DNA of 8,327 nucleotides, from positions 1 to 8,327 of the forward strand of contig CALHTA010000289.1 of the NCBI GenBank assembly GCA_938038645.1, in the 5' to 3' direction. The notes beneath the pieces were generated by a model that was not told the DNA's origin, did not search any database, and saw only the letters and a list, made by a program, of their open reading frames with translations. The stretch is from an uncultured Thiotrichaceae bacterium. GTDB taxonomy: Bacteria; Pseudomonadota; Gammaproteobacteria; Thiotrichales; Thiotrichaceae. A program made the translations under genes and the position numbers. This document shows, piece after piece, positions 1 to 6,266 of the stretch; the first letter of the stretch is position 1; each line of letters starts with the position of its first letter.

Positions 1-177
1 AGGCAGCAAATGATCGATGCACTTAAAGCGCTTCAGCGTGGAAGTCGACCTCATGATTTACCCGGAGAGCTCGCTGCTTTTGGTATTGCTGGCGGGTTTA
101 AAAGTGGTTTTGAGAAGCTATTCTCTACGCATCCTCCGTTAGAAGATCGTATTGCTGCGTTGGAAAGGCAGCAGTAA
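1..177 (+). CDS. htpX: HtpX-type M48 membrane metalloprotease, C-terminal fragment
   Basis: The window opens inside a reading frame that gives 58 residues and ends at TAA (175-177). HtpX is an inner-membrane zinc protease that takes part in quality control of membrane proteins. The visible part is the distal cytoplasmic tail: a segment reading LAAFGIAGG, then the family-typical ending FSTHPPLEDRIAALE. The zinc-binding HEXXH motif and the membrane helices lie upstream of the window, so the catalytic state cannot be judged. The assignment rests on the tail motif only; another M48 family protease (LoiP- or BepA-like) is less likely because the AAFGI plus HPPLEDRI combination fits HtpX best. A strong terminator follows 14 nt after the stop, so this is the last gene of its transcript. 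Confidence 0.82.
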   Translation, partial: RQQMIDALKALQRGSRPHDLPGELAAFGIAGGFKSGFEKLFSTHPPLEDRIAALERQQ

Positions 178-191
178 AAACCGCAATCATT

Positions 192-235
192 TTAGAAACA
201 ATAAAGGCCGCTGTTGCGGCCTTTATTGTTTCTAA
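192..235 (+). terminator. Perfect 20-bp hairpin terminator after htpX
   Basis: Positions 192-211 and 216-235 are exact reverse complements around the tetraloop TGTT. The G/C-rich core (AAAGGCCGC / GCGGCCTTT) is flanked by an A-rich left arm and a T-rich right arm (CTTTATTGTTTCT), which is the usual layout of a rho-independent terminator. Its symmetry means it could work in both directions, but no leftward gene ends here, so its job is most likely to end the htpX transcript. It stops only 41 nt before the pyrD start codon. Confidence 0.9.
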
Positions 236-242
236 GGATAAT
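214..242 (+). promoter_or_regulatory. Candidate sigma-70 promoter for pyrD, overlapping the terminator
   Basis: TTGCGG at 214-219 (3 of 6 to TTGACA) is separated by exactly 17 nt from GATAAT at 237-242 (5 of 6 to TATAAT). A start point near 249 would give a leader of about 28 nt before the ATG at 277. Between hairpin and gene there is little other room for a promoter, so pyrD either uses this site or depends on read-through. The -35 box is poor, so this is an inference from spacing and position only. Confidence 0.35.
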
Positions 243-267
243 CGCCACTTATTTCGGCAGACTCATT

Positions 268-271
268 AGGA
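268..271 (+). promoter_or_regulatory. Ribosome binding site of pyrD
   Basis: AGGA lies 5 nt before the ATG at 277. It decides the start: the longer open frame, beginning with TTG at 214 inside the terminator hairpin, has no comparable site, and translating from it adds 21 residues that DHODH proteins do not have. Confidence 0.7.
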
Positions 272-276
272 TTCCT

Positions 277-1308
277 ATGTACTCTTTAGCACGCGCTTTA
301 TTATTTAAGTTATCCGGTGAAACTTCGCATGACTTAACATTAAAAGCATTAAATGTTGCTGAGAAGCTGGGTATGCTGAGTTTGTTATATGGCAAACCAG
401 CGTGGCTAAAGTCTACCGGAATAGAGGTGATGGGCATTAATTTCCCTAACAAAGTGGGCTTAGCCGCAGGATTAGATAAAAATGGCGATCATATTTTGGC
501 AATGTCGAAACTCGGTTTTGGTTTTATAGAGATCGGTACTGTCACACCACTACCCCAATCAGGAAACCCAAAGCCACGTTTATTTAGGCTGCCTGAAGCA
601 AATGCGATCATTAATCGAATGGGCTTTAATAATAAAGGGGTTGATCATTTAGTTGAGAATGTAAAGCAAGCTCGTAAAGCTGGCTTTGATGGTGTTATTG
701 GTATCAATATCGGTAAAAATGCAGCCACTCCGGTTGATAATGCTCAGGATGATTATTTGATTTGCTTAAGAAAAGTCTATGAGCACGCTTCATACATCAC
801 GATCAATATTTCATCGCCTAATACACCGGGTTTACGGAGCCTTCAGTATGGCGAAGAGCTTAAAGCTTTATTGCTTGCTTTGAAAAATGAGCAGCAAAAC
901 TTGTCAGATTCAACTGGAAATTATGTTCCTTTAGCCGTTAAAGTTGCCCCCGACCTGACAGAAGAAGAAGTGGCTGGCGTTGCAGAATGTTTGTTAGAAA
1001 CTAAAATTGACGCGCTGATTGCCACCAATACGACTCTTAACAAAGAAAAAGTTGAAGGTCTTAAGTATGGTGCAGAAGGTGGAGGTTTGAGTGGCGCTCC
1101 GGTAACAGAACAATCAACGCTAATCATTGCAGAGTTTGCCAAGCATCTTAAGGGGAAACTACCGATTATTGGTGTTGGTGGAATTCTAGATGCTGAAGAT
1201 GCACAGGCAAAAATGGATGTCGGAAGTAGTTTAGTTCAAGTCTACTCTGGATTAATTTACACTGGACCTAAGCTTGTTAAAGAGTGTGTAAAGCAGCTTG
1301 AAAGCTAA
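277..1308 (+). CDS. pyrD: Dihydroorotate dehydrogenase (quinone), class 2
   Basis: The product (343 aa; E. coli PyrD is 336) oxidises dihydroorotate to orotate, the fourth step of de novo pyrimidine synthesis. It uses FMN and passes electrons to membrane quinone at the inner face of the cytoplasmic membrane. The N-terminal stretch 1-40, starting [12 protein letters not shown], is the amphipathic quinone-tunnel helix region that marks class 2 enzymes. FMN and substrate motifs follow: [10 protein letters not shown] (61-70), [10 protein letters not shown] (112-121), INIGKN (143-148), then [11 protein letters not shown] (177-187) with the catalytic base Ser180 (E. coli Ser175). Next come [20 protein letters not shown] and the C-terminal phosphate-binding GVGGI. 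Start chosen at ATG 277 because of the AGGA site and the match to E. coli MYYPFVRKALF. The gene stands 45 nt before folP in the same direction. Nothing is missing or frameshifted. Confidence 0.97.
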   Translation: MYSLARALLFKLSGETSHDLTLKALNVAEKLGMLSLLYGKPAWLKSTGIEVMGINFPNKVGLAAGLDKNGDHILAMSKLGFGFIEIGTVTPLPQSGNPKPRLFRLPEANAIINRMGFNNKGVDHLVENVKQARKAGFDGVIGINIGKNAATPVDNAQDDYLICLRKVYEHASYITINISSPNTPGLRSLQYGEELKALLLALKNEQQNLSDSTGNYVPLAVKVAPDLTEEEVAGVAECLLETKIDALIATNTTLNKEKVEGLKYGAEGGGLSGAPVTEQSTLIIAEFAKHLKGKLPIIGVGGILDAEDAQAKMDVGSSLVQVYSGLIYTGPKLVKECVKQLES

Positions 1309-1353
1309 TGCTAGCTGATTTATAAAGCAGCAACCATTACTGATGAGAATATA

Positions 1354-2202
1354 ATGAGAGAACGTTCGGTACTTAATAATTCATTGCGGCCATTGATTAT
1401 GGGGGTGCTTAACGTGACTCCAGACAGCTTCTCAGATGGCGGCAAGCATAATGACCTTCAGTCTGCGCTAAAGCATGCATTGCAAATGGTTGAGAACGGT
1501 GCAGATATTATTGATGTTGGGGGAGAGTCAACACGACCAGGCGCATTAACCATTGATACTGATGAGCAGCTAAAACGAGTGCTTCCAGTGATTGCTAGCC
1601 TTCGTGAAAGATTACCTGAAAACTTCCCCATCAGTATTGATACTACCGATAGTAAAGTGGCTAGCGCAGCAGTGGCTTCAGGTGTTAATTGGCTCAATGA
1701 TATCTCTGCGGCAGAAGATTCTAGTGAAATGTTAGATTTAGCTGCTGAAAATCATTTACCGATTGTGCTGATGCATCGACAGGGCAAGTCTGAAACAATG
1801 CAGGACTCTCCATTTTATGAAGATGTATGCGAAGAAGTTTTTTCTTATTTATTGGAACGTGCCGATATCGCGATGGCTAGGGGTGTAGCAAGTGAAAGTA
1901 TAGTACTAGACCCTGGTATCGGTTTTGGTAAGCTTTTTGAGCATAATCTGCAGCTGCTTAACGGCCTCCCAGAGCTGTGCAGAAATGAGTTCCCAGTGTT
2001 ATTAGGTACTAGCCGGAAGCGTTTTTTGTCGCAGATTTGCGATGAGACCGATGCCAGCCGTTTAGGTGTTGCTACCGCAGCAACGACAGCACTAGCAATC
2101 CAAGCGGGGGTAAGGGTGGTTAGGGTGCATGATGTAATTGAGAATCGACAGGCAGCTGATGTTGCTTGGGCTATACAGACAGCCAATCAAGGACGAATTT
2201 AG
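1354..2202 (+). CDS. folP: Dihydropteroate synthase
   Basis: This cytoplasmic enzyme joins p-aminobenzoate to hydroxymethyl-dihydropterin diphosphate to make dihydropteroate in folate synthesis. The 282 residues equal the E. coli length. All TIM-barrel motifs are present: GVLNVTPDSFSDGG (17-30), the loop IDVGGESTRPGA (53-64) with Arg61, SIDT (94-97), NDIS (116-119), LMHRQG (139-144), DPGIGFGK (186-193), SRKR (220-223) with Lys222, and RVHD (257-260). The positions matching E. coli Phe28 and Pro64, where sulfonamide-resistance substitutions are known, are Phe26 and Pro62, i.e. the ordinary residues. The Shine-Dalgarno sequence is weak (GAG about 7 nt upstream), but the ATG at 1354 gives the usual short N-terminus. 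The gene sits between pyrD and djlA rather than in the ftsH-folP-glmM order common in this class. Confidence 0.97.
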   Translation: MRERSVLNNSLRPLIMGVLNVTPDSFSDGGKHNDLQSALKHALQMVENGADIIDVGGESTRPGALTIDTDEQLKRVLPVIASLRERLPENFPISIDTTDSKVASAAVASGVNWLNDISAAEDSSEMLDLAAENHLPIVLMHRQGKSETMQDSPFYEDVCEEVFSYLLERADIAMARGVASESIVLDPGIGFGKLFEHNLQLLNGLPELCRNEFPVLLGTSRKRFLSQICDETDASRLGVATAATTALAIQAGVRVVRVHDVIENRQAADVAWAIQTANQGRI

Positions 2203-2204
2203 GA
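2201..2204 (+). promoter_or_regulatory. Ribosome binding site of djlA, overlapping the folP stop
   Basis: AGGA shares its first two bases with the folP stop codon TAG (2200-2202) and lies 5 nt before the ATG at 2210. It sets the djlA start at 2210 rather than at the ATG at 2138 inside folP, which would add 24 polar residues before the membrane helix. The overlap suggests translational coupling of the two genes. Confidence 0.7.
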
Positions 2205-2209
2205 ATAAT

Positions 2210-3043
2210 ATGCCTTATATAAAATATGCAACGGCCTTAATTGGTTACATCATTTACGGTTTTTGGGGAACAATCTTTGGGTTCCTTCTAGGGTCTTGGC
2301 TAACGAATCGTTTTAGGCGTAGCAGTGCGGGTTTATTTGGGTTAAATCCTAAACGGCGTGAGGAGCGTAAAAATATTTTCATCAATACTGTCTTTATGTT
2401 GATGGGAAAATTAGCAAAAGCAGACGGCAGGATTTCTGAGGCTGAAATTGCGCAAGCCGAAGCTTTCATGACTCAGTTAGCAATGACACCTGAGCGGCGT
2501 AAAGTGGCGATTGCTATGTTTAAGAAAGGCTCTAAGCCTGATTTTGACATTGACCAAGCAATTAAAGAGTTTTTGACCGCTTGTGGTGATGCAGCAAACT
2601 TAAAACAGTTGATGGTGATGTATTTACTCGGCTCTGCGTTAGCGGACGGTAATATTGTCGCAGCAGAGCAGTCGCTGATTAAAGAGATCGCATTAAAGCT
2701 AGGTTTCAGCGAAAGTTCTTATCAGCGATTGCTCATGATGATACAGGCGCAAAGCCAGTTCGCTGGCGGTCATTATCACTCGAGTGGTGGTAATTCAGGT
2801 GGGTACTCAGCGGCCCAAAACTCAGCGGACTCTTTGGCTTTAGCCTATCAAGCTTTAGGGGTTGAAAAAGATGTCAGCGCAGCCGTTTTGAAGAAAACCT
2901 ATAGAAAACTTATTAGAGAGTTCCATCCCGACAGATTAATGGGACAGGGCCTACCTGATGATATGATTAAAGTAGCCACCGAGCGCTCACAAGAAATTCA
3001 GGCTGCTTATGAATTAATTAAGAAAAGTCGTGGAATTAAATAG
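2210..3043 (+). CDS. djlA: Membrane-anchored DnaJ-like co-chaperone DjlA
   Basis: DjlA is a type III J-protein that stimulates the ATPase of DnaK from the cytoplasmic face of the inner membrane; in E. coli its overproduction activates the Rcs envelope-stress pathway. The 277-residue product has the full family layout: one Gly-rich N-terminal membrane helix (about 9-31, ending FGFLLGSWL), a basic stop-transfer segment, a TerB-like helical domain (about 55-180, with ADGRISEAE at 71-79 and ADGNIVAAE at 145-153), a Gly/Ser linker (about 186-205) and a C-terminal J domain (about 209-274). The J domain contains the essential HPD at 239-241 and the closing QEIQAAYELIKK. E. coli DjlA has the same order and similar size. 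The gene follows folP by 7 nt and ends 20 bp from the convergent mgtE, with no clear terminator between. Confidence 0.94.
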   Translation: MPYIKYATALIGYIIYGFWGTIFGFLLGSWLTNRFRRSSAGLFGLNPKRREERKNIFINTVFMLMGKLAKADGRISEAEIAQAEAFMTQLAMTPERRKVAIAMFKKGSKPDFDIDQAIKEFLTACGDAANLKQLMVMYLLGSALADGNIVAAEQSLIKEIALKLGFSESSYQRLLMMIQAQSQFAGGHYHSSGGNSGGYSAAQNSADSLALAYQALGVEKDVSAAVLKKTYRKLIREFHPDRLMGQGLPDDMIKVATERSQEIQAAYELIKKSRGIK

Positions 3044-3063
3044 CAGCTGATGGGTTGGTTTTG

Positions 3064-4440
3064 CTAAGAAAAAACTTGCCTGAGGTATGGCAGTAACAAA
3101 GCAGCTAGTCCAAGTACACCTGCATAACCCACAATGTCAGTAACTGTGGTGAGTACAACTCCACCCGCAAGCGCCGGATCTATATCGACTTTACGCAAAA
3201 ATATTGGTAGCAGCACCCCGGTCAATGGGGCCACAATAAGATTTAGCAGCATGGCAATTGCTATTAGAATACCAATTTCTATGTCTTTCAGGGCGATGGC
3301 TGAGATAGCGAAAACGACTAAGGCCCACATAATTCCGTTTATCAATCCTAGCAACAATTCTTTCTTTAAAAGCTCTTGGGTATTAGATTTACCAATTTGG
3401 CCGAGTGCTAAACCACGTATAACCATCGTTAAAGTCTGACTGCCTGCAATACCACCCATGCTAGGCACAATGCCCATAAGCACCGCTAAGGCAACAGCTG
3501 ACTCAATAGTAGTGGTGAATTGTGAAATGACTGCAGCTGCCATAAATGCGGTGATTAGGTTTGTTCCAAGCCATAGGGCTCTGCGTTTTACGCTTGGAAT
3601 GATGGGGGCGAATAAATCATCTTCCTCATTCAAACCCGCCATGCTTTTGATAGAGTGCTCGGCCTCATCACGAATAACATCAACAACATCATCTATGGTA
3701 ATTCGACCTAACAGCTTTCCTGTATCACTAACAACGGGTGCTGATACTAAGTCTCTGTCTTCAAATAATGCCGCAACTTCTATGTTCTCCATATCCGCAG
3801 GAATAGCGAGGTAGTCTCTATTCATAATGTGCCAAATAGATTCATCAGGCTGGCTAGTCAACAGCTTGGCAAGCGACACAACCCCTAGATAGGTATCATA
3901 GCTGTCAACGATAATCACGCGATCAGTGTGGGAGGGCAGATCCCCTTTCATTCTAAGGTAGCGAAGGACAACATCCACATTAACATCTGATCGGATCGTT
4001 ACTACTTCGGTATCCATCATACCGCCAGCAGTATCTTCATCGTAGCCAAGAACGACTTCTACTCGTTCTCTTTCTTGGCGGCCCATTCCAGCAAGTGTTT
4101 GTTGAATGACGGAGTCAGGAAGGCCTTGAAGGAAGTCGGCCATATCATCAACGTCGAGGTCTTTGAGCGCCTCGAGTAGGTCGCCGGTGTCCATTTCTTC
4201 CGTGAGTTGGGATCTTACATCTTCGTTCAGTTCGATAAGAACTGACCCTTCATTATCTCGCTTGATCAGCTCCCACGCTATCTTGCGCTGTTCTAAGGGA
4301 GAAGATTCTAATAAGTGGGCAATTTCAGCAGGATGCAGGGCATTGAGCATTCGTTGTAAAGTAAACAACGAACCACTTTCAATCGCACCGGTTAGGGATG
4401 CAAGCCGATCCTCTTTACTGAGATTGTCAGGAGTGCCCAT
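3064..4440 (-). CDS. mgtE: Magnesium channel/transporter MgtE
   Basis: MgtE is an inner-membrane Mg2+ channel, gated by intracellular Mg2+ bound to its cytoplasmic domains. The 458-residue protein shows the whole family architecture: a helical N domain (about 25-135), two CBS domains (about 140-200 and 205-265; AGGMMDTEVV opens the first), a plug helix (about 266-286), then five membrane segments (about 287-306, 314-340, 361-385, 389-415, 426-452). The pore signature is MGGIAGSQ (328-335), and TTVTDIVGY (431-439) carries Asp435, which I align with the ion-binding Asp432 of Thermus MgtE. An in-frame stop just upstream limits the start to ATG 4440, although the Shine-Dalgarno sequence is poor. 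It lies 54 nt after rapZ, in the slot where related genomes first have ptsO. It is probably the last gene of the rpoN cluster, or has its own weak promoter in the A/T-rich gap. Confidence 0.95.
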   Translation of the reverse strand: MGTPDNLSKEDRLASLTGAIESGSLFTLQRMLNALHPAEIAHLLESSPLEQRKIAWELIKRDNEGSVLIELNEDVRSQLTEEMDTGDLLEALKDLDVDDMADFLQGLPDSVIQQTLAGMGRQERERVEVVLGYDEDTAGGMMDTEVVTIRSDVNVDVVLRYLRMKGDLPSHTDRVIIVDSYDTYLGVVSLAKLLTSQPDESIWHIMNRDYLAIPADMENIEVAALFEDRDLVSAPVVSDTGKLLGRITIDDVVDVIRDEAEHSIKSMAGLNEEDDLFAPIIPSVKRRALWLGTNLITAFMAAAVISQFTTTIESAVALAVLMGIVPSMGGIAGSQTLTMVIRGLALGQIGKSNTQELLKKELLLGLINGIMWALVVFAISAIALKDIEIGILIAIAMLLNLIVAPLTGVLLPIFLRKVDIDPALAGGVVLTTVTDIVGYAGVLGLAALLLPYLRQVFS

Positions 4441-4443
4441 GTC

Positions 4444-4479
4444 ATTAGTTTATTAGAATTTTTAAGAGGGATTAGTTTA
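4444..4479. repeat. Direct repeat ATTAGTTTA x2 in the rapZ-mgtE gap
   Basis: ATTAGTTTA occurs at 4444-4452 and again at 4471-4479, 27 nt apart start to start, just upstream of mgtE. The gap is A/T-rich, so chance is a real possibility; it could also be a pair of regulator sites. No good sigma-70 promoter is visible around it: TTGTTA has no -10 box at normal spacing. Confidence 0.3.
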
Positions 4480-4494
4480 ACAATTTCTTAGCAC

Positions 4495-5361
4495 TTATTG
4501 TTTGCTTTTTGCATCTATCTCACGATGATTAACAATTATTGATACGCCATGATCTTGTTTGAAGTGCCCGGCAAGCTTGTCTATTAGGTAGACAGAACGA
4601 TGATGGCCACCAGTGCAACCAATAGATAGCGTCAGGTAAGCGCGCTGGTTATCAATAAAGTGTGGAACCCATGACTCAAGAAAATCTTTGATGTCATCGT
4701 ACATTTTTTGAACTAGAGGTTGCTCATCTAACCATTTTGAAACGGCTTCTGTTTGTCCTGATTTTATCCTGAGTTCTGGAACCCAATATGGATTAGGTAG
4801 GCAGCGTACGTCATAAATGAAATCAGAGTCACGGGGTGCGCCGTATTTAAATCCAAACGATTGAAAAGAGAGGGACAGTTGTTTTTCTGCCAAGACACAG
4901 ATACGTTGTTTAATTGAGCTAGCGAGTTGATATATATCGGTATCGCTTGTTTCTAACTGGAAATCAGCAATGGCTCTCACTGGCGTCAGTAATTCATATT
5001 CCGCTTTAATTGCCGCTTCTAAGCCCATTTCACCGGTTGAAAGTGGGTGTTTACGTCGAGTTTCATTATAGCGTTTGAAGATTATGCCTTTTGAGGCGTA
5101 CAGGTAAACTAAATCAGTTCGGAACTGGTTCTTTAGTCGCTCAACCATATCAGGCAGAGAGTCTAGTTGCTTTTTACCGCTACGAACGTCAACACCAATG
5201 GCTATTTTTTCTTTAGAAATGACCCATTCATTGGTAAATAGTGCTTCGAGCATGTTTAATGGAAGATTATCAATGCAGTAATAGTCTTGATCTTCCAGTG
5301 TATTCAAGGCTTGGCTTTTACCCGCCCCTGACATGCCCGTGATAATGATTAGGTGCATCAT
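4495..5361 (-). CDS. rapZ: RapZ, nucleotide-binding RNase adapter protein
   Basis: RapZ (formerly YvcJ/YhbJ) is a cytoplasmic P-loop protein. In enterobacteria it senses glucosamine-6-phosphate and delivers the sRNA GlmZ to RNase E, which controls glmS; in species without those sRNAs its role is less clear. The 288 residues (E. coli 284) show the Walker A motif GMSGAGKS (9-16), DNLP (31-34), VDVRSG (57-62) and RKHPLS (103-108). The C-terminal domain follows with SFGFKYGAPRDSDFIYDVR (168-186), LPNPYWVPELR (188-198) and the pocket motif GCTGGHHRSVYL (248-259). The tail NHREIDAKSKQ is less basic than the E. coli KRK tail. Start at ATG 5361 is supported by AAGGTGG 9 nt upstream; a second ATG follows directly at 5358. 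Only 4 nt separate it from ptsN, so the two are co-translated. Confidence 0.96.
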   Translation of the reverse strand: MMHLIIITGMSGAGKSQALNTLEDQDYYCIDNLPLNMLEALFTNEWVISKEKIAIGVDVRSGKKQLDSLPDMVERLKNQFRTDLVYLYASKGIIFKRYNETRRKHPLSTGEMGLEAAIKAEYELLTPVRAIADFQLETSDTDIYQLASSIKQRICVLAEKQLSLSFQSFGFKYGAPRDSDFIYDVRCLPNPYWVPELRIKSGQTEAVSKWLDEQPLVQKMYDDIKDFLESWVPHFIDNQRAYLTLSIGCTGGHHRSVYLIDKLAGHFKQDHGVSIIVNHREIDAKSKQ

Positions 5362-5365
5362 TGGT

Positions 5366-5839
5366 TTAAGCCACCTTTGTTTGTTGCAACAAAATTTCCA
5401 TGTAGTTTACCGCTATTTCAGGTTCACTGGTTTCAGCGAGCTCTTCTGCAACTGGTCGCATTGCAAAACTCATCATTAGCTTGGAAATCATATCTGAATA
5501 GAGTTGTGGAGATGACTCTGGAAGCATCAATCCCATAAAAACGGTGACGGGTTGCTTGTCAGGGCTATCTATCAGAATTCCTTCATCGAGTAATAGTAGG
5601 GCAGCATACGGTTCAGGAATAGGAACCCGTGCTCTTGGCAAGGCTATTCCACCCCCAAGAGTTGTGCTGCCTAGTTTCTCTCGATCGATTAAGTAATCAA
5701 AGATCTCGTCTTGAGTAAGTTGAGACTGTTTATAAGAAAGCAGTTTAGCCAGCGTATCAAAAACTCGTTTCTTACTTTCAAGCTCCTGAACGAACAGGGT
5801 TCGTTCAGGGCTAAGTAAGGTCATGATGTCACTGACCAT
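5366..5839 (-). CDS. ptsN: PtsN / EIIA-Ntr-like protein lacking both active-site histidines
   Basis: PtsN is the terminal phosphoacceptor of the nitrogen PTS (EI-Ntr, NPr, EIIA-Ntr), and its phosphorylation state controls K+ transport and other targets in several proteobacteria. The fold is recognisable along the whole length: ESKKRVFDTLA near the N-terminus, the helix DREKLGSTTLGGGIALP, then a C-terminal helical part. Length from ATG 5839 is 157 aa, near the 163 of E. coli. In place of the family IPHGK/PHARL the sequence reads LPRARV: the phosphorylated His (E. coli His73) is Arg, codon AGA at 5633-5635. The second active-site His (E. coli His120) aligns with Tyr, codon 5498-5500. The conserved Arg before EK is kept. 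The frame is intact and the rest well conserved, so this is not ordinary decay. An in-frame TTG at 5851 could add four residues, but GGA 7 nt before ATG 5839 favours the latter. It lies 20 nt after hpf and 4 nt before rapZ. Confidence 0.9.
   Translation of the reverse strand: MVSDIMTLLSPERTLFVQELESKKRVFDTLAKLLSYKQSQLTQDEIFDYLIDREKLGSTTLGGGIALPRARVPIPEPYAALLLLDEGILIDSPDKQPVTVFMGLMLPESSPQLYSDMISKLMMSFAMRPVAEELAETSEPEIAVNYMEILLQQTKVA
5371..5377 (-). promoter_or_regulatory. Ribosome binding site of rapZ inside the end of ptsN
   Basis: On the minus strand AAGGTGG lies 9 nt before the ATG at 5361 and 12 nt before the second ATG at 5358, and falls within the last codons of ptsN. It favours the first ATG and suggests coupling of rapZ translation to ptsN. 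Confidence 0.65.
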
Positions 5840-5859
5840 AGGTAAATCCAAAGGTGATG

Positions 5860-6186
5860 CTATTCCGCGATAATATTACGGTGGCTACCTTCTTGTCGAT
5901 GCTTGCGGGTAATCTTTTCTTTATGCTTGAGAACCTGGCGGTCCAATTTGTCTGCCAGAGAATCAATCGCTGCATACATGTCATCATCATGTGACTCTGC
6001 AAAAAGATGATTGCCACTCACTAAAACTGAGGCTTCAGCTTTATGCTGTAATTTCTGAACTTCAAGGGTAACATTTATGTTGAGCACTTGATCAAAGTGA
6101 CGGGTCAGACGCTTTGTCTTCTCCTTAACATAATGACTTAATGAGGGTGTTATCTCAATGTGATGACCGGTAATATTCATTTGCAT
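5860..6186 (-). CDS. hpf: Ribosome hibernation promoting factor, short form
   Basis: HPF binds the decoding region of the 30S subunit and helps turn idle 70S ribosomes into 100S dimers in stationary phase. The 108-residue product matches E. coli HPF (95 aa) from its first residues (MQMNITGHHIEIT versus MQLNITGNNVEIT) through AEASVLVSGNHLFAE, the conserved DDMYAAID (69-76) and LVRQ-like DRQVLKHKEK. A short basic tail follows. It lacks the extra domain of long HPF, so it is the short form that normally works with RMF. Start at ATG 6186 is chosen for GGAG 9 nt upstream and the match to relatives. An in-frame ATG at 6246 would add 20 residues without a ribosome site. It stands 80 nt after rpoN in the conserved rpoN-hpf-ptsN order. 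Confidence 0.96.
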   Translation of the reverse strand: MQMNITGHHIEITPSLSHYVKEKTKRLTRHFDQVLNINVTLEVQKLQHKAEASVLVSGNHLFAESHDDDMYAAIDSLADKLDRQVLKHKEKITRKHRQEGSHRNIIAE

Positions 6187-6195
6187 ACTAATTGT

Positions 6196-6199
6196 CTCC
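6196..6199 (-). promoter_or_regulatory. Ribosome binding site of hpf
   Basis: On the minus strand GGAG lies 9 nt upstream of the ATG at 6186. It sets the start at MQMNITG rather than at the in-frame ATG 6246, which has no such site. Confidence 0.65.
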
Positions 6200-6266
6200 G
6201 TTTGAGTTACATTACGGGCTAGCAAATAGGCTAACTCGTCTACCATTTACCATTATTTTAGTTTCA

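Noticed and set aside
214..276. Longer pyrD reading frame starting at TTG 214
   Set aside because: The start would lie in the terminator hairpin, has no ribosome site, and adds residues absent from class 2 DHODH; ATG 277 has AGGA at 5 nt and fits the family.
2138..2209. Upstream ATG for djlA inside folP
   Set aside because: It adds 24 charged residues ahead of the N-terminal membrane helix; ATG 2210 has a good AGGA site and matches DjlA relatives.
3041..3066. TAGCA/TGCTA inverted repeat between djlA and mgtE as a shared terminator
   Set aside because: Only 5 bp of stem with a 16-nt loop and no adjacent T-run in either direction; too weak to call.
3134..4456. Open frames on the plus strand opposite mgtE (about 97-118 codons)
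   Set aside because: They are rich in Ser and Thr, lack any family motif, and lie antisense to a clearly conserved gene; typical shadow frames.
5840..5851. TTG start for ptsN at 5851
   Set aside because: There is no Shine-Dalgarno before it; ATG 5839 has GGA 7 nt upstream. The difference is four residues and not important for function.
6187..6246. 20-residue N-terminal extension of HPF from ATG 6246
   Set aside because: No ribosome site precedes it, HPF proteins start at MQxNITG, and GGAG serves ATG 6186.
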